Under the pieces are notes generated by a model. The model had not been told where the DNA came from, ran no database searches, and saw nothing but the letters and a program-made list of their open reading frames with translations. The position numbers and the translations under genes are program-made. A stretch of DNA of 64,000 bases from Methylomarinovum tepidoasis (GTDB taxonomy: Bacteria; Pseudomonadota; Gammaproteobacteria; Methylococcales; Methylothermaceae): positions 2,309,001-2,373,000 of the forward strand of contig NZ_AP024718.1 of assembly GCF_030294985.1 (NCBI RefSeq). Direction: 5' to 3'. Positions 9,012-16,984 of this stretch are shown here, piece by piece. Position 1 is the first letter of the stretch. Each line of letters opens with the position of its first letter.

Positions 9012-9468
9012 CAGAGCGCTCCAGATAGGCTTTCAGATCCTGCGGCAGCAGCACGTTCAGACGGGCATCGGCCAGTGGCCTGCCGGCTTCGATCGCGCAG
9101 TCGAACACGCACATGTCGTTGGCGGCCCGGAACACCCGCCGCGCCTGCACGCAAAGCTTTTGTCCCACCGAGAAATGATCCACCGCCGCCTCGAACCGCC
9201 GCGTTCCCAGCAGCAGGCCGGCCCGGATCGGCTCCCCCCGGTAAAGGCAATGATAGCCGGACCAGACGGCCACGGTCTGGGCCATGTACTCCAACCCCAC
9301 CCAGGCCGGGACGCGGCCCGGCTCCAGCAGAAACAGCGGATCGTCGCGCACGGTCAGGGCGGTACGAGCGCTCTCGTCGGTGATCTCCACCACCTCGTCC
9401 ACCAGGCGCATGGCGCCGCGCTGGGGCAGCAACTCGGTAATGGGGAAACGTCGGGGCGGGTAGTTCAC
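9001..9468 (-). CDS. ApeP-like hotdog dehydratase
   Basis: The roughly 155-residue hotdog protein begins [20 protein letters not shown] and has [17 protein letters not shown] and [12 protein letters not shown], the pattern of the ApeP class of 3-hydroxyacyl-ACP dehydratases. It is the first gene of the left operon. The GTG at 9468 gives the usual family length and has GAG upstream; an ATG at 9522 would add 18 residues. It faces away from the AMP-ligase gene, so promoters for both directions should lie in 9469-9565, where I see no convincing consensus. Confidence 0.82.
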   Translation of the reverse strand: MNYPPRRFPITELLPQRGAMRLVDEVVEITDESARTALTVRDDPLFLLEPGRVPAWVGLEYMAQTVAVWSGYHCLYRGEPIRAGLLLGTRRFEAAVDHFSVGQKLCVQARRVFRAANDMCVFDCAIEAGRPLADARLNVLLPQDLKAYLERSDEV

Positions 9469-9565
9469 GGCATCTCGATGCGGTTGACCGCAGATTTTTT
9501 CATGCCCGCCGGGGAAATGCAACGCGGTCGAGGCTGTGGCACAATGCCGCCTGCTTCATGAAACC

Positions 9566-10801
9566 ATGCCCATGCGTTCCAGAACCCCGCCCGACGAGCT
9601 CCAACGCTGGATCGCCGCCCTGGCGCCGGGGCTGCCGTGCCGCCGTCCCCTCGTCAACCTGTGCCGGGACCGCATCCGTTTCACCGCCGTCCTGCTGCAC
9701 GCCGCATGCCGGCGGCAACGCTGCCTGCTGCCACCCACCCACAGCCCCGCCGCCGTGGCGGAATTGCAGGCCCGTTTCCCCGACGCCGCCCTCGTGAGCG
9801 ATGACGCCATCGATCCTGCTCCTGCCTTTCCTCACCAGCCGTCTCCCTGGCCGCCCCTACACCGCTGGCGCGTTCGGCTGCGGCTTATGTGTTTCACCTC
9901 CGGCTCCAGCGGCCGGCCGGCGGCCTGGGAGAAGACCGGAGCGATGCTGACCCGCGGCGCCCGCTGCGCCCTCGCCGCCCTGGGTCTGGGCGGGCGGGAC
10001 TGGGACGTGGTCGCCACCACCCCGGCCCAGCACCTGTTCGCCCTGGAAACCGCGGTGATCTGGCCGCTCTGTTCCCGGCTGCGGCTGACCGCCGCCCGCC
10101 CCTTCTATCCCGAGGACATCCTCCGCCTGCTGGCCCGCAGCCCCCGCCCGGTCTTGCTGGTTTCCACCCCGCTGCAGCTGCGCGCCTGCCTGGGCTCGGC
10201 GCCGCGCTGGCGCAACCTGGCGGGCATCCTGTCGGCTACCGCCCCGCTCGATCCCGGCCTGGCACAGGAACTGGAAGCCGCCACCGGCCGGCCGGTGTGG
10301 GAAATCTACGGCAGCACCGAAACCCAGTCGCTCGCCTGGCGCCGCCCCGCCCGCGAGGAAGGCTGGCGCCCCTATCCCGGGGTCCGGCTGGACTGTAGCA
10401 CCGAAGGCGTCACCGTCCACGCGCCCTGGCTACCTCGTCCCGTCGTCCTCGCGGACCGCTTCGAACCGCTTGGCGGCGGCCGTCTGCGGATGCTGGGACG
10501 CAGCCGGGAGCTGATCAAGGTGGGCGGCAAGCGCATCGCCCTGGGGGAACTGAACCATCACATCCAGTCCATCGACGGCGTCGAGGACGGCCTGTTCTTT
10601 CCCACCGAGACCAACCGGGTGGGCGCCTTGGTGGTCAGCCGCCTGGACCGCCGCACCCTCCTCGCCCGGCTGCGCCAGCGCATCGACCCGGTGTTCCTGC
10701 CCCGGCCGCTGCTGTTCGTCGAGGCCATTCCCCGCACGCCCACCGGCAAGGTGAGACAGGCCGACCTGGAAGCGCTGCTCAGCCGCCTGCGCCGCCGCTG
10801 A
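9566..10801 (+). CDS. AMP-dependent acyl/aryl ligase of the APE cluster
   Basis: The 411-residue adenylate-forming enzyme is shorter than usual ligases. It has the P-loop LMCFTSGSSGRPAAWEKT, the middle motif WEIYGSTETQ, the hinge LGRSRELIKVGGKRI and the C-terminal Lys motif TPTGKVRQADL. APE clusters encode a ligase like this (ApeH-type) thought to load an aryl or acyl starter onto an ACP. It is read opposite to both flanking genes and overlaps the end of the desaturase-like gene by 23 bases. The substrate cannot be read from sequence. It gives the cluster a second activating enzyme beside the one at 14299. Confidence 0.8.
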   Translation: MPMRSRTPPDELQRWIAALAPGLPCRRPLVNLCRDRIRFTAVLLHAACRRQRCLLPPTHSPAAVAELQARFPDAALVSDDAIDPAPAFPHQPSPWPPLHRWRVRLRLMCFTSGSSGRPAAWEKTGAMLTRGARCALAALGLGGRDWDVVATTPAQHLFALETAVIWPLCSRLRLTAARPFYPEDILRLLARSPRPVLLVSTPLQLRACLGSAPRWRNLAGILSATAPLDPGLAQELEAATGRPVWEIYGSTETQSLAWRRPAREEGWRPYPGVRLDCSTEGVTVHAPWLPRPVVLADRFEPLGGGRLRMLGRSRELIKVGGKRIALGELNHHIQSIDGVEDGLFFPTETNRVGALVVSRLDRRTLLARLRQRIDPVFLPRPLLFVEAIPRTPTGKVRQADLEALLSRLRRR

Positions 10802-12308
10802 CCCGACGCCACAGCATCTCCTGCTCGGGGATGCCCAGCACCGCCTGGGCCGCCATCACCCCCGACAGCGCCGCCCCATACACCCCGCCGCCGGGGGTGG
10901 CCCAATGGCCAGCCAGATACAGCCCCGGCAGGGGCGTCTCCACCGCCGGCCGCCCCGGCCCCACCTGGCGCGGCGAGGCGGCCCAGCCGTAGGCGGCCCC
11001 CTGGTGATTGAAGGTATAGCGCATCATGGTGCGCGGGGTTCCCGACTCCACCCAGCGGATGCGCGCCCCGAGCCCCGGCAACCAAGCCTCGGCCCGGGCC
11101 AGCAGACGCTGCTGGAAGCGGGATTTCAGCACGCGCCAGTCCTCGGCAAGCCGGTAAGGGGCCAGGGTGGTCAGCATCAGCAAGTGGCCGCCATCGCGAC
11201 TTAGACCGGGATCGGTATGGGTCGGGCAGGTGACGGAGAACCAGTCCGGCGTCCCCCGGCAGGTGGCATCGAAGGCCCGTTCGTGGTCCCAGCCGGGATA
11301 GAAGAAAACCTCGTGCGCCGCAGTGGCCGGCGGCGGGGAATCGACACCGAGATAGGTGACGAAAGCTGACAGAGACGGCTGCATCCGCCGCAGCCGCTGC
11401 AGGTAACGGGACGGGACCCGGTCGGCCGCCACCAGATGCTCCATGGTGTGACGCAGATCGGCGTTGGCGATCACCACATCGGCCTTGATGTCCTGACCGG
11501 TTTCGGTCATCACCCCGGCAGCACGCCCGTCCGCCAGCACGATCCGGCGCACCCCGGTGCGGTAGAGCAACTCGCCGCCGGCCGCCTCGATGCACCCGGC
11601 CAGCGCGTCGGCCAGACGCTGGAACGAACCCTGGCAGTAACCGGCCCCGTCCCGGACGTAGCCCATGAACATCAGCGCCCAGTAGAGGAACGACAGCCGC
11701 TCCGGCGGCAAACCCAGGTAAGGCCAGAGTCCTGCCAGCACCGCCATCAGGCGGGGATCGGAGAAATGATCGGCCATGACCTGCGCCAGGGTCGCCTGAC
11801 GGAAACGGGCCAGCAAGGGAAAATCCTGTCCCTGGCCGGCGGCAGCACGACAAGCCTGGTCCGCCAGTGCTGCGGCCAGATCGAGAAACGCTTCCAGCCC
11901 CTGGCGGTGGGCCGGGAAGCGTTCCCCCAAAGATTCCCGCAGGGCGGTCAATCCCTGGGGCAGGGCGATGCGTCCGTCCGGAAACACCATATGGGCCACC
12001 GGATCCACCGCCAGGAACCGGACCCGGCCCTCCAGCCCCAGGCTCTCCACCAGCATCCCCAGCACTCGCCGGTGCGGGGGGCCGGAAGCGGCGCAGCCGC
12101 CGACCGTATGCACCCCGGCGTCACACTGGATGCCGCGGCGGCGGAAGCCGTGCAGGTAACCGCCGGGGCGGTCGTGACGCTCGATCACCAGCACCGAGCG
12201 CCCACAGCGGGCCAGCAAGGCCGCTGCCGTCAACCCGCCGATGCCGGCGCCGACAACCACGGCGTCGTAGCGGTGCCGCCGCGATTCCCGGTGGAAACCG
12301 GCCTGCAT
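10779..12308 (-). CDS. CrtI/CrtISO-like FAD-dependent desaturase or isomerase
   Basis: The 509-residue flavoprotein has a Rossmann FAD site (YDAVVVGAGIGGLTAAALL, VIERHDRPGGYLHGF) and the C-terminal segment LYLAGHWATPGGGVYGAALSG, which places it with phytoene desaturases, carotenoid isomerases and retinol saturases. On a polyene these enzymes oxidise, reduce or isomerise double bonds. It is not a core APE enzyme, so a tailoring role on the polyene is plausible but inferred. The start overlaps the preceding lipoprotein stop (TGATG), linking the two genes. Confidence 0.82.
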   Translation of the reverse strand: MQAGFHRESRRHRYDAVVVGAGIGGLTAAALLARCGRSVLVIERHDRPGGYLHGFRRRGIQCDAGVHTVGGCAASGPPHRRVLGMLVESLGLEGRVRFLAVDPVAHMVFPDGRIALPQGLTALRESLGERFPAHRQGLEAFLDLAAALADQACRAAAGQGQDFPLLARFRQATLAQVMADHFSDPRLMAVLAGLWPYLGLPPERLSFLYWALMFMGYVRDGAGYCQGSFQRLADALAGCIEAAGGELLYRTGVRRIVLADGRAAGVMTETGQDIKADVVIANADLRHTMEHLVAADRVPSRYLQRLRRMQPSLSAFVTYLGVDSPPPATAAHEVFFYPGWDHERAFDATCRGTPDWFSVTCPTHTDPGLSRDGGHLLMLTTLAPYRLAEDWRVLKSRFQQRLLARAEAWLPGLGARIRWVESGTPRTMMRYTFNHQGAAYGWAASPRQVGPGRPAVETPLPGLYLAGHWATPGGGVYGAALSGVMAAQAVLGIPEQEMLWRRVSGGAGG

Positions 12309-12721
12309 CAATCGGCGTAGCCGTCCTCGGTGGGATCGTAGATGACCTGATGGACCTTATAGACCCCGGTTCCCATGGCGCCGCTGGGCACGAACACGAT
12401 CCGTCCCAGCCCTTTGAAGTAGGCCTCCTTGCGGTGGACGTCGGGACCGAAGTAGAACGGAATCCACTGCTTGCCGGTCAGGTAGGTCTTGGTTTCGGTG
12501 GGTTGACCGAGGATGTCGTACACGCGGCCTTCGCTCATGCCCGGCTGGATCTTGGCCAGTGGGCTGTCGGCAGGTATTTCCGGCGTGGCGACAGCGCCTT
12601 CGCTCCGTTTGACCGGCGACCCCGCGGCCGCCTGCGATGCGTCCGAATGGCCGCCCTGACTGGCGCAGCCGCCCACCGCCAACCCCAGACAGACGCCCAG
12701 CAGCAACAACCGAATTCGCAT
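12308..12721 (-). CDS. BamE/SmpA-like small lipoprotein
   Basis: The 137-residue protein has a lipoprotein signal (LLLGVCLGLAVGGC) and, after a Ser/Ala-rich linker, a BamE/OmlA-like domain (LAKIQPGMSEGRVYDILGQPTETKTYLTG). It should sit in the outer membrane or periplasm. In APE clusters small lipoproteins accompany the export genes because the pigment ends in the outer membrane. A second lipoprotein with a similar GM...VIAAIGYP segment is at 27598-28167. It is read divergently from the carrier protein gene at 12796. Confidence 0.75.
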   Translation of the reverse strand: MRIRLLLLGVCLGLAVGGCASQGGHSDASQAAAGSPVKRSEGAVATPEIPADSPLAKIQPGMSEGRVYDILGQPTETKTYLTGKQWIPFYFGPDVHRKEAYFKGLGRIVFVPSGAMGTGVYKVHQVIYDPTEDGYAD

Positions 12722-12740
12722 GTTTTCCCCCTTTGCTTGG

Positions 12741-12768
12741 TTGTGATGACGAGCGGATATGGTATCTT
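12741..12768 (+). promoter_or_regulatory. candidate promoter for the pyrrole-type operon
   Basis: A -35-like TTGTGA (12741-12746) and -10-like TATCTT (12763-12768) are separated by 16 bases, in the gap between divergent genes. A start near 12775 would give a leader of about 20 bases before the carrier ATG at 12796. The match is partial and is read by eye. Confidence 0.4.
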
Positions 12769-12795
12769 GCTCGAAACGGAAAGAACATCGGTCCC

Positions 12796-13041
12796 ATGAA
12801 CGACATCAAATCCCGCCTGCGCGATTTCGTCCTCGGCGAGCTGGTTTACTGCGAAGACCCCGACGCTTTCGGTGACGACGACGATCTGCTCGAGGCCGGC
12901 CTCGACAGCCTCGGCATCATGCGCCTGATCATGTTCGCCGAACGTGAATTCGACGTCACCCTGCCCGACACCGACATCGAACCGGACACCGTCCGCACCC
13001 TCGACAACCTGAGCCGCTGGATCGAAGCCCACCGCCGATGA
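12796..13041 (+). CDS. free-standing carrier protein (ACP/PCP)
   Basis: The 81-residue acidic carrier has LLEAGLDSLGIM, with Ser38 as the phosphopantetheine site. The G-L-D-S-L form resembles the free-standing prolyl carriers such as PltL and RedO more than the DSID form of the two APE ACPs in this window. It is the first gene of a plus-strand set with a condensation-type protein (ATGA overlap), an adenylation enzyme and a dehydrogenase. It probably holds the amino acid that the adenylation enzyme activates. That partnership is inferred from order. Confidence 0.85.
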   Translation: MNDIKSRLRDFVLGELVYCEDPDAFGDDDDLLEAGLDSLGIMRLIMFAEREFDVTLPDTDIEPDTVRTLDNLSRWIEAHRR

Positions 13042-14318
13042 CGGCCCCCATCCCCTTGAACCCGGCCGACCATTTCCTCCTGACGATGGACCGGGAGATC
13101 CGCAAGGCCGGACTGCCCGGCGCCTGGTGCGCCATCGCCCTGGAACTGGCGGGCGAACCGGATATCGCCGCCCTGGAAGCCGGACTGGCCGAACTGGGCC
13201 GTCATTTTCCCGCCCTCGACGCCCGGCTGGTGTCACGGGGACGGCGTTTCGCCTGGCAGCCGCAGGGCGGCGGCATTCCCCTGCACACCCGCTGCTGGGA
13301 CGGCGACCTCAGCGCCGTACTGGCGGACCTGCTCAACGACGCCGGCGACGCCTTCGCCTCCCCGCCCCTGGATTGCCACTGCCTGACCGCCCCGGAACGC
13401 ACCCTGCTGGTGGTCCGCTGGCTGCATCCCCTGCTCGATGCCGGCGGGGTCAAACGCCTGCTCGATTATCTGGCGGCCGAACCGCAAACACGGGACCGCT
13501 ACCACGGCAGGGAGACCGCCCTGGTGCTGCAAAAGCTGCGCGGCTGGTCCTGGCTCCGGCGGCTGAAACTGCTGTGGCGCGGCAAACGCCACAACGACTG
13601 GATCGACCGCCTCGCCAGCAGCCAGCCGGCCCGAGCGACCGCAGGTCCCCGCCGGCTGCGTCATACCGTGCTACTCCTGGACCGGGACGAAACCAAAGCG
13701 GTGCTGGAAAGCGCCCGCCGTCGGGTGGGTCTCGGCGGCCAGACCCTGTATCTCATCGGCTGTCTGATGCGGGCGCTGGAGGCCACCGGCCCGGCTGAGC
13801 GGTGCGACGCCTGGTGCATTCCCTACGCCTTCGATTTGCGTCCCGGCAACGCCCCGGCGCCGGTCACCGGCAACCAGGTGGCGGCACTGTTCGCCCAGGC
13901 CGGGCACGCCGCCACCGCCGACCGCGACGCCCTGTTCCGTCACCTACGGGCCCAGCACGAAGACGCCATTCGCCGGGAGCTGGATCAGGCCTATCTGCCC
14001 CTGATGTGGCTGGGGCAGTGGCTGTCTCTGGAACGTTACGCGGAAATCCTGCGCCGGCAGAAGTCCGGCGGTGAACGGGCTTCGGCCTGGTTCTCCGACG
14101 TGGGCGAAATCCGCTTGCGCCGCCCGGATTTTCTCGGCCCCCCGGTCACCGGCGTCCATCACGCCTGTCAGGTCACCGCCCCGCCTTCGCTGGCGGTGCT
14201 GTTCGCCCGTTTCGACGGCCGCCTCCAGGCCGCCATCAACCATCTGGTCCCGGACCTGGACGAGGACTGGGCGGCGCGCTTCCGCAGGTATCTGCACGAT
14301 GAACTCCTTTCCGGCTGA
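13038..14318 (+). CDS. stand-alone condensation-domain-like acyltransferase
   Basis: The 426-residue protein resembles NRPS condensation/acyltransferase domains but is not part of a module. The HHxxxDG active site appears as LHPLLDAGG: the second, catalytic His (His130) and the Asp (Asp134) are present, while the first His is Leu and the following Gly is Ala. A later VGLGGQTLYLIGCLMRAL segment fits the second half of the fold. It may move the carrier-bound acyl group to an acceptor such as a polyene ACP, lipid or sugar. The acceptor is unknown. It overlaps both neighbours. Confidence 0.72.
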   Translation: MTAPIPLNPADHFLLTMDREIRKAGLPGAWCAIALELAGEPDIAALEAGLAELGRHFPALDARLVSRGRRFAWQPQGGGIPLHTRCWDGDLSAVLADLLNDAGDAFASPPLDCHCLTAPERTLLVVRWLHPLLDAGGVKRLLDYLAAEPQTRDRYHGRETALVLQKLRGWSWLRRLKLLWRGKRHNDWIDRLASSQPARATAGPRRLRHTVLLLDRDETKAVLESARRRVGLGGQTLYLIGCLMRALEATGPAERCDAWCIPYAFDLRPGNAPAPVTGNQVAALFAQAGHAATADRDALFRHLRAQHEDAIRRELDQAYLPLMWLGQWLSLERYAEILRRQKSGGERASAWFSDVGEIRLRRPDFLGPPVTGVHHACQVTAPPSLAVLFARFDGRLQAAINHLVPDLDEDWAARFRRYLHDELLSG

Positions 14319-15780
14319 CGCTTCCCCACTGCTGGGCCCTTTTCTGACCCAGGTGGCCGCCCGCCCTAACGCCCCCGCGTTGCGGGAGGGCGACCTAACC
14401 CTCAGCTACGCCGGGCTGGCCCGCCGGGCCGCCGCCATCGCCATTGAACTCGACCGCCTGCGCCTGCCGCCGGGCACGCCGGTGGCCATCGACCTGCCCC
14501 GCGGTATAGACGCCGCCTGCGCCGTGCTGGGCATCCTCGCCGCGGGCCATCCCTATCTGCCCCTCGACCCCAAAGCCCCACCGACCCGCCGCCAGGCCAT
14601 CGTGACCGACGCCCGTGCCGGCGCCGTCATCACCTGGGAAAACCGGACGGAACTGCCCACCGTACTCCCCCGGGGAGAGCATGACGCGCCCCTCGTCGGC
14701 CCAAGCCAGGTTGAAACCCTGGCGGCGATCCTCTATACCTCCGGCTCCACCGGCCGACCCAAGGGCGTCGCCCTCAGCCACGGCGCCATCGCCGCCTTCG
14801 CCGACTGGGCCCGTGACCTGGTGAGGCTGACGCCGGCCGACCGTATCGCCACCATCGCCCCGCTGGCGTTCGACCTGTCCACCTTCGACCTGTTCTCGGT
14901 GCTCGGCGCCGGAAGCTGTGCCGATTTCCTCCCCGACGGCCTGACCATGGCCCCGCGCCGTTTCACCCAGTGGCTGGCCGCCCGCGGCATCACCGGTTTC
15001 TACACCATCCCATCGCTGCTGGGATTCTGGGCCTGCAAGGGCGGGCTGGCGGAGATCCCGTTACCAGCGCTGCGTTTTCTCCTCTTCGCCGGCGAGCCGT
15101 TCCCCACCCCGGCGCTGAGGCGGCTGGCGGACGCCCTGCCCCGGGCGGCGCTGTTCAACCTCTACGGTCCCACGGAAACCAACGTCTGCTGCTGCTGGCC
15201 GGTGGACCGCGACCGTCTCGACAGCGAAGATCCGATTCCCATCGGCCGCCCCGCCTGCGGCGACGAATTGAAGGTCGATCCTGGCAGCGGTGAGCTGAAG
15301 GTCCGCGGCCCGACCCTGCTGTCCGGTTACTGGCGGGAAGGCCACCTGCGGCCGGCGCTGGATCGTGAGGGCTGGTACGCCACCGGTGACCGGGTGGAAG
15401 TCAACGAATATGGGGAATACGTCTGGCGCGGCCGCCTCGACCGCATGGTGAAGATCGCCGGCCACCGGGTGGAGCCGGCCGAGGTGGAGGCCGCCCTGCT
15501 GGCCCTGCCTGGAGTCACGGCCGCCGCGGTGGTCGCCTGCGACACCCCGGACGCCCCCCGGCTGCACGCCGCCGTGGTCGGCGACGGCACCCCCGCGGCC
15601 CTGCGCCTGGCGCTGCGCGCCCGCCTGCCCGGCTACATGGTTCCCGCCCGCATCACCCGCCTGCCCGCCCTGCCCCGGCTCGCCAACGGCAAGCCGGATC
15701 TGGAAGCGCTGCGCCGACAGCTGACGGGAAAAAGAAAAGCCGGTCGCGAGGACCGGCCGAGGGAGGGAGAGGAGGTTTAA
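14299..15780 (+). CDS. amino-acid adenylation enzyme, probably L-proline-specific (PltF/RedM-like)
   Basis: The 493-residue stand-alone adenylation domain has A3 LYTSGSTGRPKGV (about 145-157), A4 FDLSTFDLF (191), A5 NLYGPTETN (287-295), A8 GRLDRMVKIAGHRVEPAEVE and A10 NGKPD (Lys465). Aligning the pocket by hand to GrsA gives D192, L193, F196, T236, L262, A264, L288, V296, C297 and K465. Asp first means an alpha-amino acid. The L-A-L-V-C part resembles the prolyl code I recall for PltF. The last 20 residues (GKRKAGRED...) run past the usual family end and contain a hairpin. It overlaps the previous gene by 20 bases. Confidence 0.85.
   Translation: MNSFPADASPLLGPFLTQVAARPNAPALREGDLTLSYAGLARRAAAIAIELDRLRLPPGTPVAIDLPRGIDAACAVLGILAAGHPYLPLDPKAPPTRRQAIVTDARAGAVITWENRTELPTVLPRGEHDAPLVGPSQVETLAAILYTSGSTGRPKGVALSHGAIAAFADWARDLVRLTPADRIATIAPLAFDLSTFDLFSVLGAGSCADFLPDGLTMAPRRFTQWLAARGITGFYTIPSLLGFWACKGGLAEIPLPALRFLLFAGEPFPTPALRRLADALPRAALFNLYGPTETNVCCCWPVDRDRLDSEDPIPIGRPACGDELKVDPGSGELKVRGPTLLSGYWREGHLRPALDREGWYATGDRVEVNEYGEYVWRGRLDRMVKIAGHRVEPAEVEAALLALPGVTAAAVVACDTPDAPRLHAAVVGDGTPAALRLALRARLPGYMVPARITRLPALPRLANGKPDLEALRRQLTGKRKAGREDRPREGEEV
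15729..15757 (-). terminator. terminator-like hairpin facing the minus strand
   Basis: GCCGGTC (15739-15745) and GACCGGC (15751-15757) form a seven-base-pair stem with a GCGAG loop. On the minus strand the stem is followed by TTTTCTTTTT (15738-15729). It lies in the last codons of the plus-strand adenylation gene. It could stop transcription coming leftward from the halogenase-like gene at 18295, which would otherwise be antisense to the dehydrogenase. Confidence 0.5.
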
Positions 15781-15812
15781 TGAAGCAACGCGGCGAAATC
15801 TGTTCTCTTGCC

Positions 15813-15840
15813 TTTCTTACACGGACCCGGACGGTAGAAT
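15813..15840 (+). promoter_or_regulatory. candidate promoter just before the dehydrogenase
   Basis: TAGAAT (15835-15840) matches the -10 consensus at five of six bases. A weak -35-like TTTCTT (15813-15818) lies 16 bases upstream. The start point would fall at about the ATG at 15848, giving a leaderless transcript. A strong ribosome site at 15766-15777 instead precedes a 25-codon frame from 15780 that is out of phase with the dehydrogenase. Confidence 0.35.
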
Positions 15841-15847
15841 TCTCCCG

Positions 15848-16933
15848 ATGGTCATGAACCTTTCCGCCCTCGGCCGCACCGGCCTGTTCCGCCATGCCGT
15901 CCCGGAATCCTGGGGCGGTCTGGAAGACGGCTTTTCCGGGCTGCTCCAGGCCCATATCCGCCTGGGGCGGGAATACCGCGATCCCGGCCTGGTGCTGGCG
16001 GCGGGCGCCCACCTGTGGGGAGCGCTGTTCCCCCTGCTGCGTCACGGCGACGATGCCCAGCGCAACCGCTGGCTACCGCGACTGGTCAGCGGGCAGTGGC
16101 TCGGCGGCCACGCCATCACCGAACCGCAGGGCGGCTCCGACCCGGCGACGATGACGGCCCAGGCCATCCGCTGCGGCGAAGGCTTCCGCCTCGAGGGGGA
16201 AAAGCGCTACATCACCAACGTGCCGGCGGCCGACCTGCTGATCGTCTACGCCCGTCTCGACGAGGTCGTGTCCGCCTTCGTGGTGCTGAAGGACGATCCC
16301 GGCGTGCACTATCGCCAGGACCATACCGTGGCCGCTTGCCGCAGCGCACCGATGGGCGAGGTCGTGCTCGAGGGCTGCCGGCTTCCCGCCGGCCGCCTGC
16401 TGGGCAGGCCCGGCGCCGGTCTGGCGCTGATCCAGCAGGCGCTGGAGTGGGAGCGGGCTTTCATCTTCGCCGGCATCGCCGGGGTGATGGAATGGCAGCT
16501 GGAACGGGTGATCGCCTTCAGCCGCGAGCGCTGCAGCGGCGATTCCCACCTGGGCCGCCACCAGGCCATCGCCCACCGCATCGCCGACATGCGCACCCGC
16601 CTCGACACTGTCCACCTGTGGCTGCGGGAATGCGCCCGCCTGGCCGACGCCGGCCAGCGCCTGACCCTGGCCTCGGCCCAGACCAAGCTGGTGGCTTCGC
16701 AAGCCTTTCTGGAATCGACCCTGGACGCCCTCCACATCCTCGGCGCCCGGGGGCTGGAGGAAGCCGGCGGCATGAGCGCGTGGCTCAACGATGCTGCCGC
16801 CGGGCGGCTGTTTTCCGGCTCCGACGAGGCGCTGAAGAATCTGATCGCAGCGCTGCTGGGGACCGGGGAAGGCTACCGGCCCGGCATCAGAACTGGAGAT
16901 GATCCAGCACGTCGCCGTCGAAATGCAGGGTGA
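15848..16933 (+). CDS. acyl-CoA dehydrogenase-like prolyl-carrier oxidase (PltE/RedW/PigA-like), N-terminally short
   Basis: The 361-residue flavoprotein has HAITEPQGGSDPATM, LEWERAFIFAGIAGVMEWQLE and LFSGSDEALKNLIAALLG. The usual acyl-CoA dehydrogenase Glu of the C-terminal EGT motif is Ser here. Instead Glu202 in the WER motif sits where isovaleryl-CoA dehydrogenase and, as I recall, PigA-type prolyl oxidases have their base. These enzymes turn carrier-bound proline into pyrrole-2-carboxyl. The frame starts at FRHAVPESWGG, about 45 residues later than typical members, so the first helices are missing. It could be impaired. It converges on the halogenase-like gene. Confidence 0.8.
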   Translation: MVMNLSALGRTGLFRHAVPESWGGLEDGFSGLLQAHIRLGREYRDPGLVLAAGAHLWGALFPLLRHGDDAQRNRWLPRLVSGQWLGGHAITEPQGGSDPATMTAQAIRCGEGFRLEGEKRYITNVPAADLLIVYARLDEVVSAFVVLKDDPGVHYRQDHTVAACRSAPMGEVVLEGCRLPAGRLLGRPGAGLALIQQALEWERAFIFAGIAGVMEWQLERVIAFSRERCSGDSHLGRHQAIAHRIADMRTRLDTVHLWLRECARLADAGQRLTLASAQTKLVASQAFLESTLDALHILGARGLEEAGGMSAWLNDAAAGRLFSGSDEALKNLIAALLGTGEGYRPGIRTGDDPARRRRNAG

Positions 16934-16984
16934 AGGGACAGGCCCGGCCGAATCAATAATGCCAGACGGCGCGCTCCAGCCCGC

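Noticed and set aside
15780-15857. 25-codon frame after a very strong ribosome site, overlapping the dehydrogenase start
   Set aside because: The peptide (MKQRGEICSLAF...) resembles no known leader and is out of phase with the dehydrogenase, so it is treated as a possible scar and not listed as a gene.
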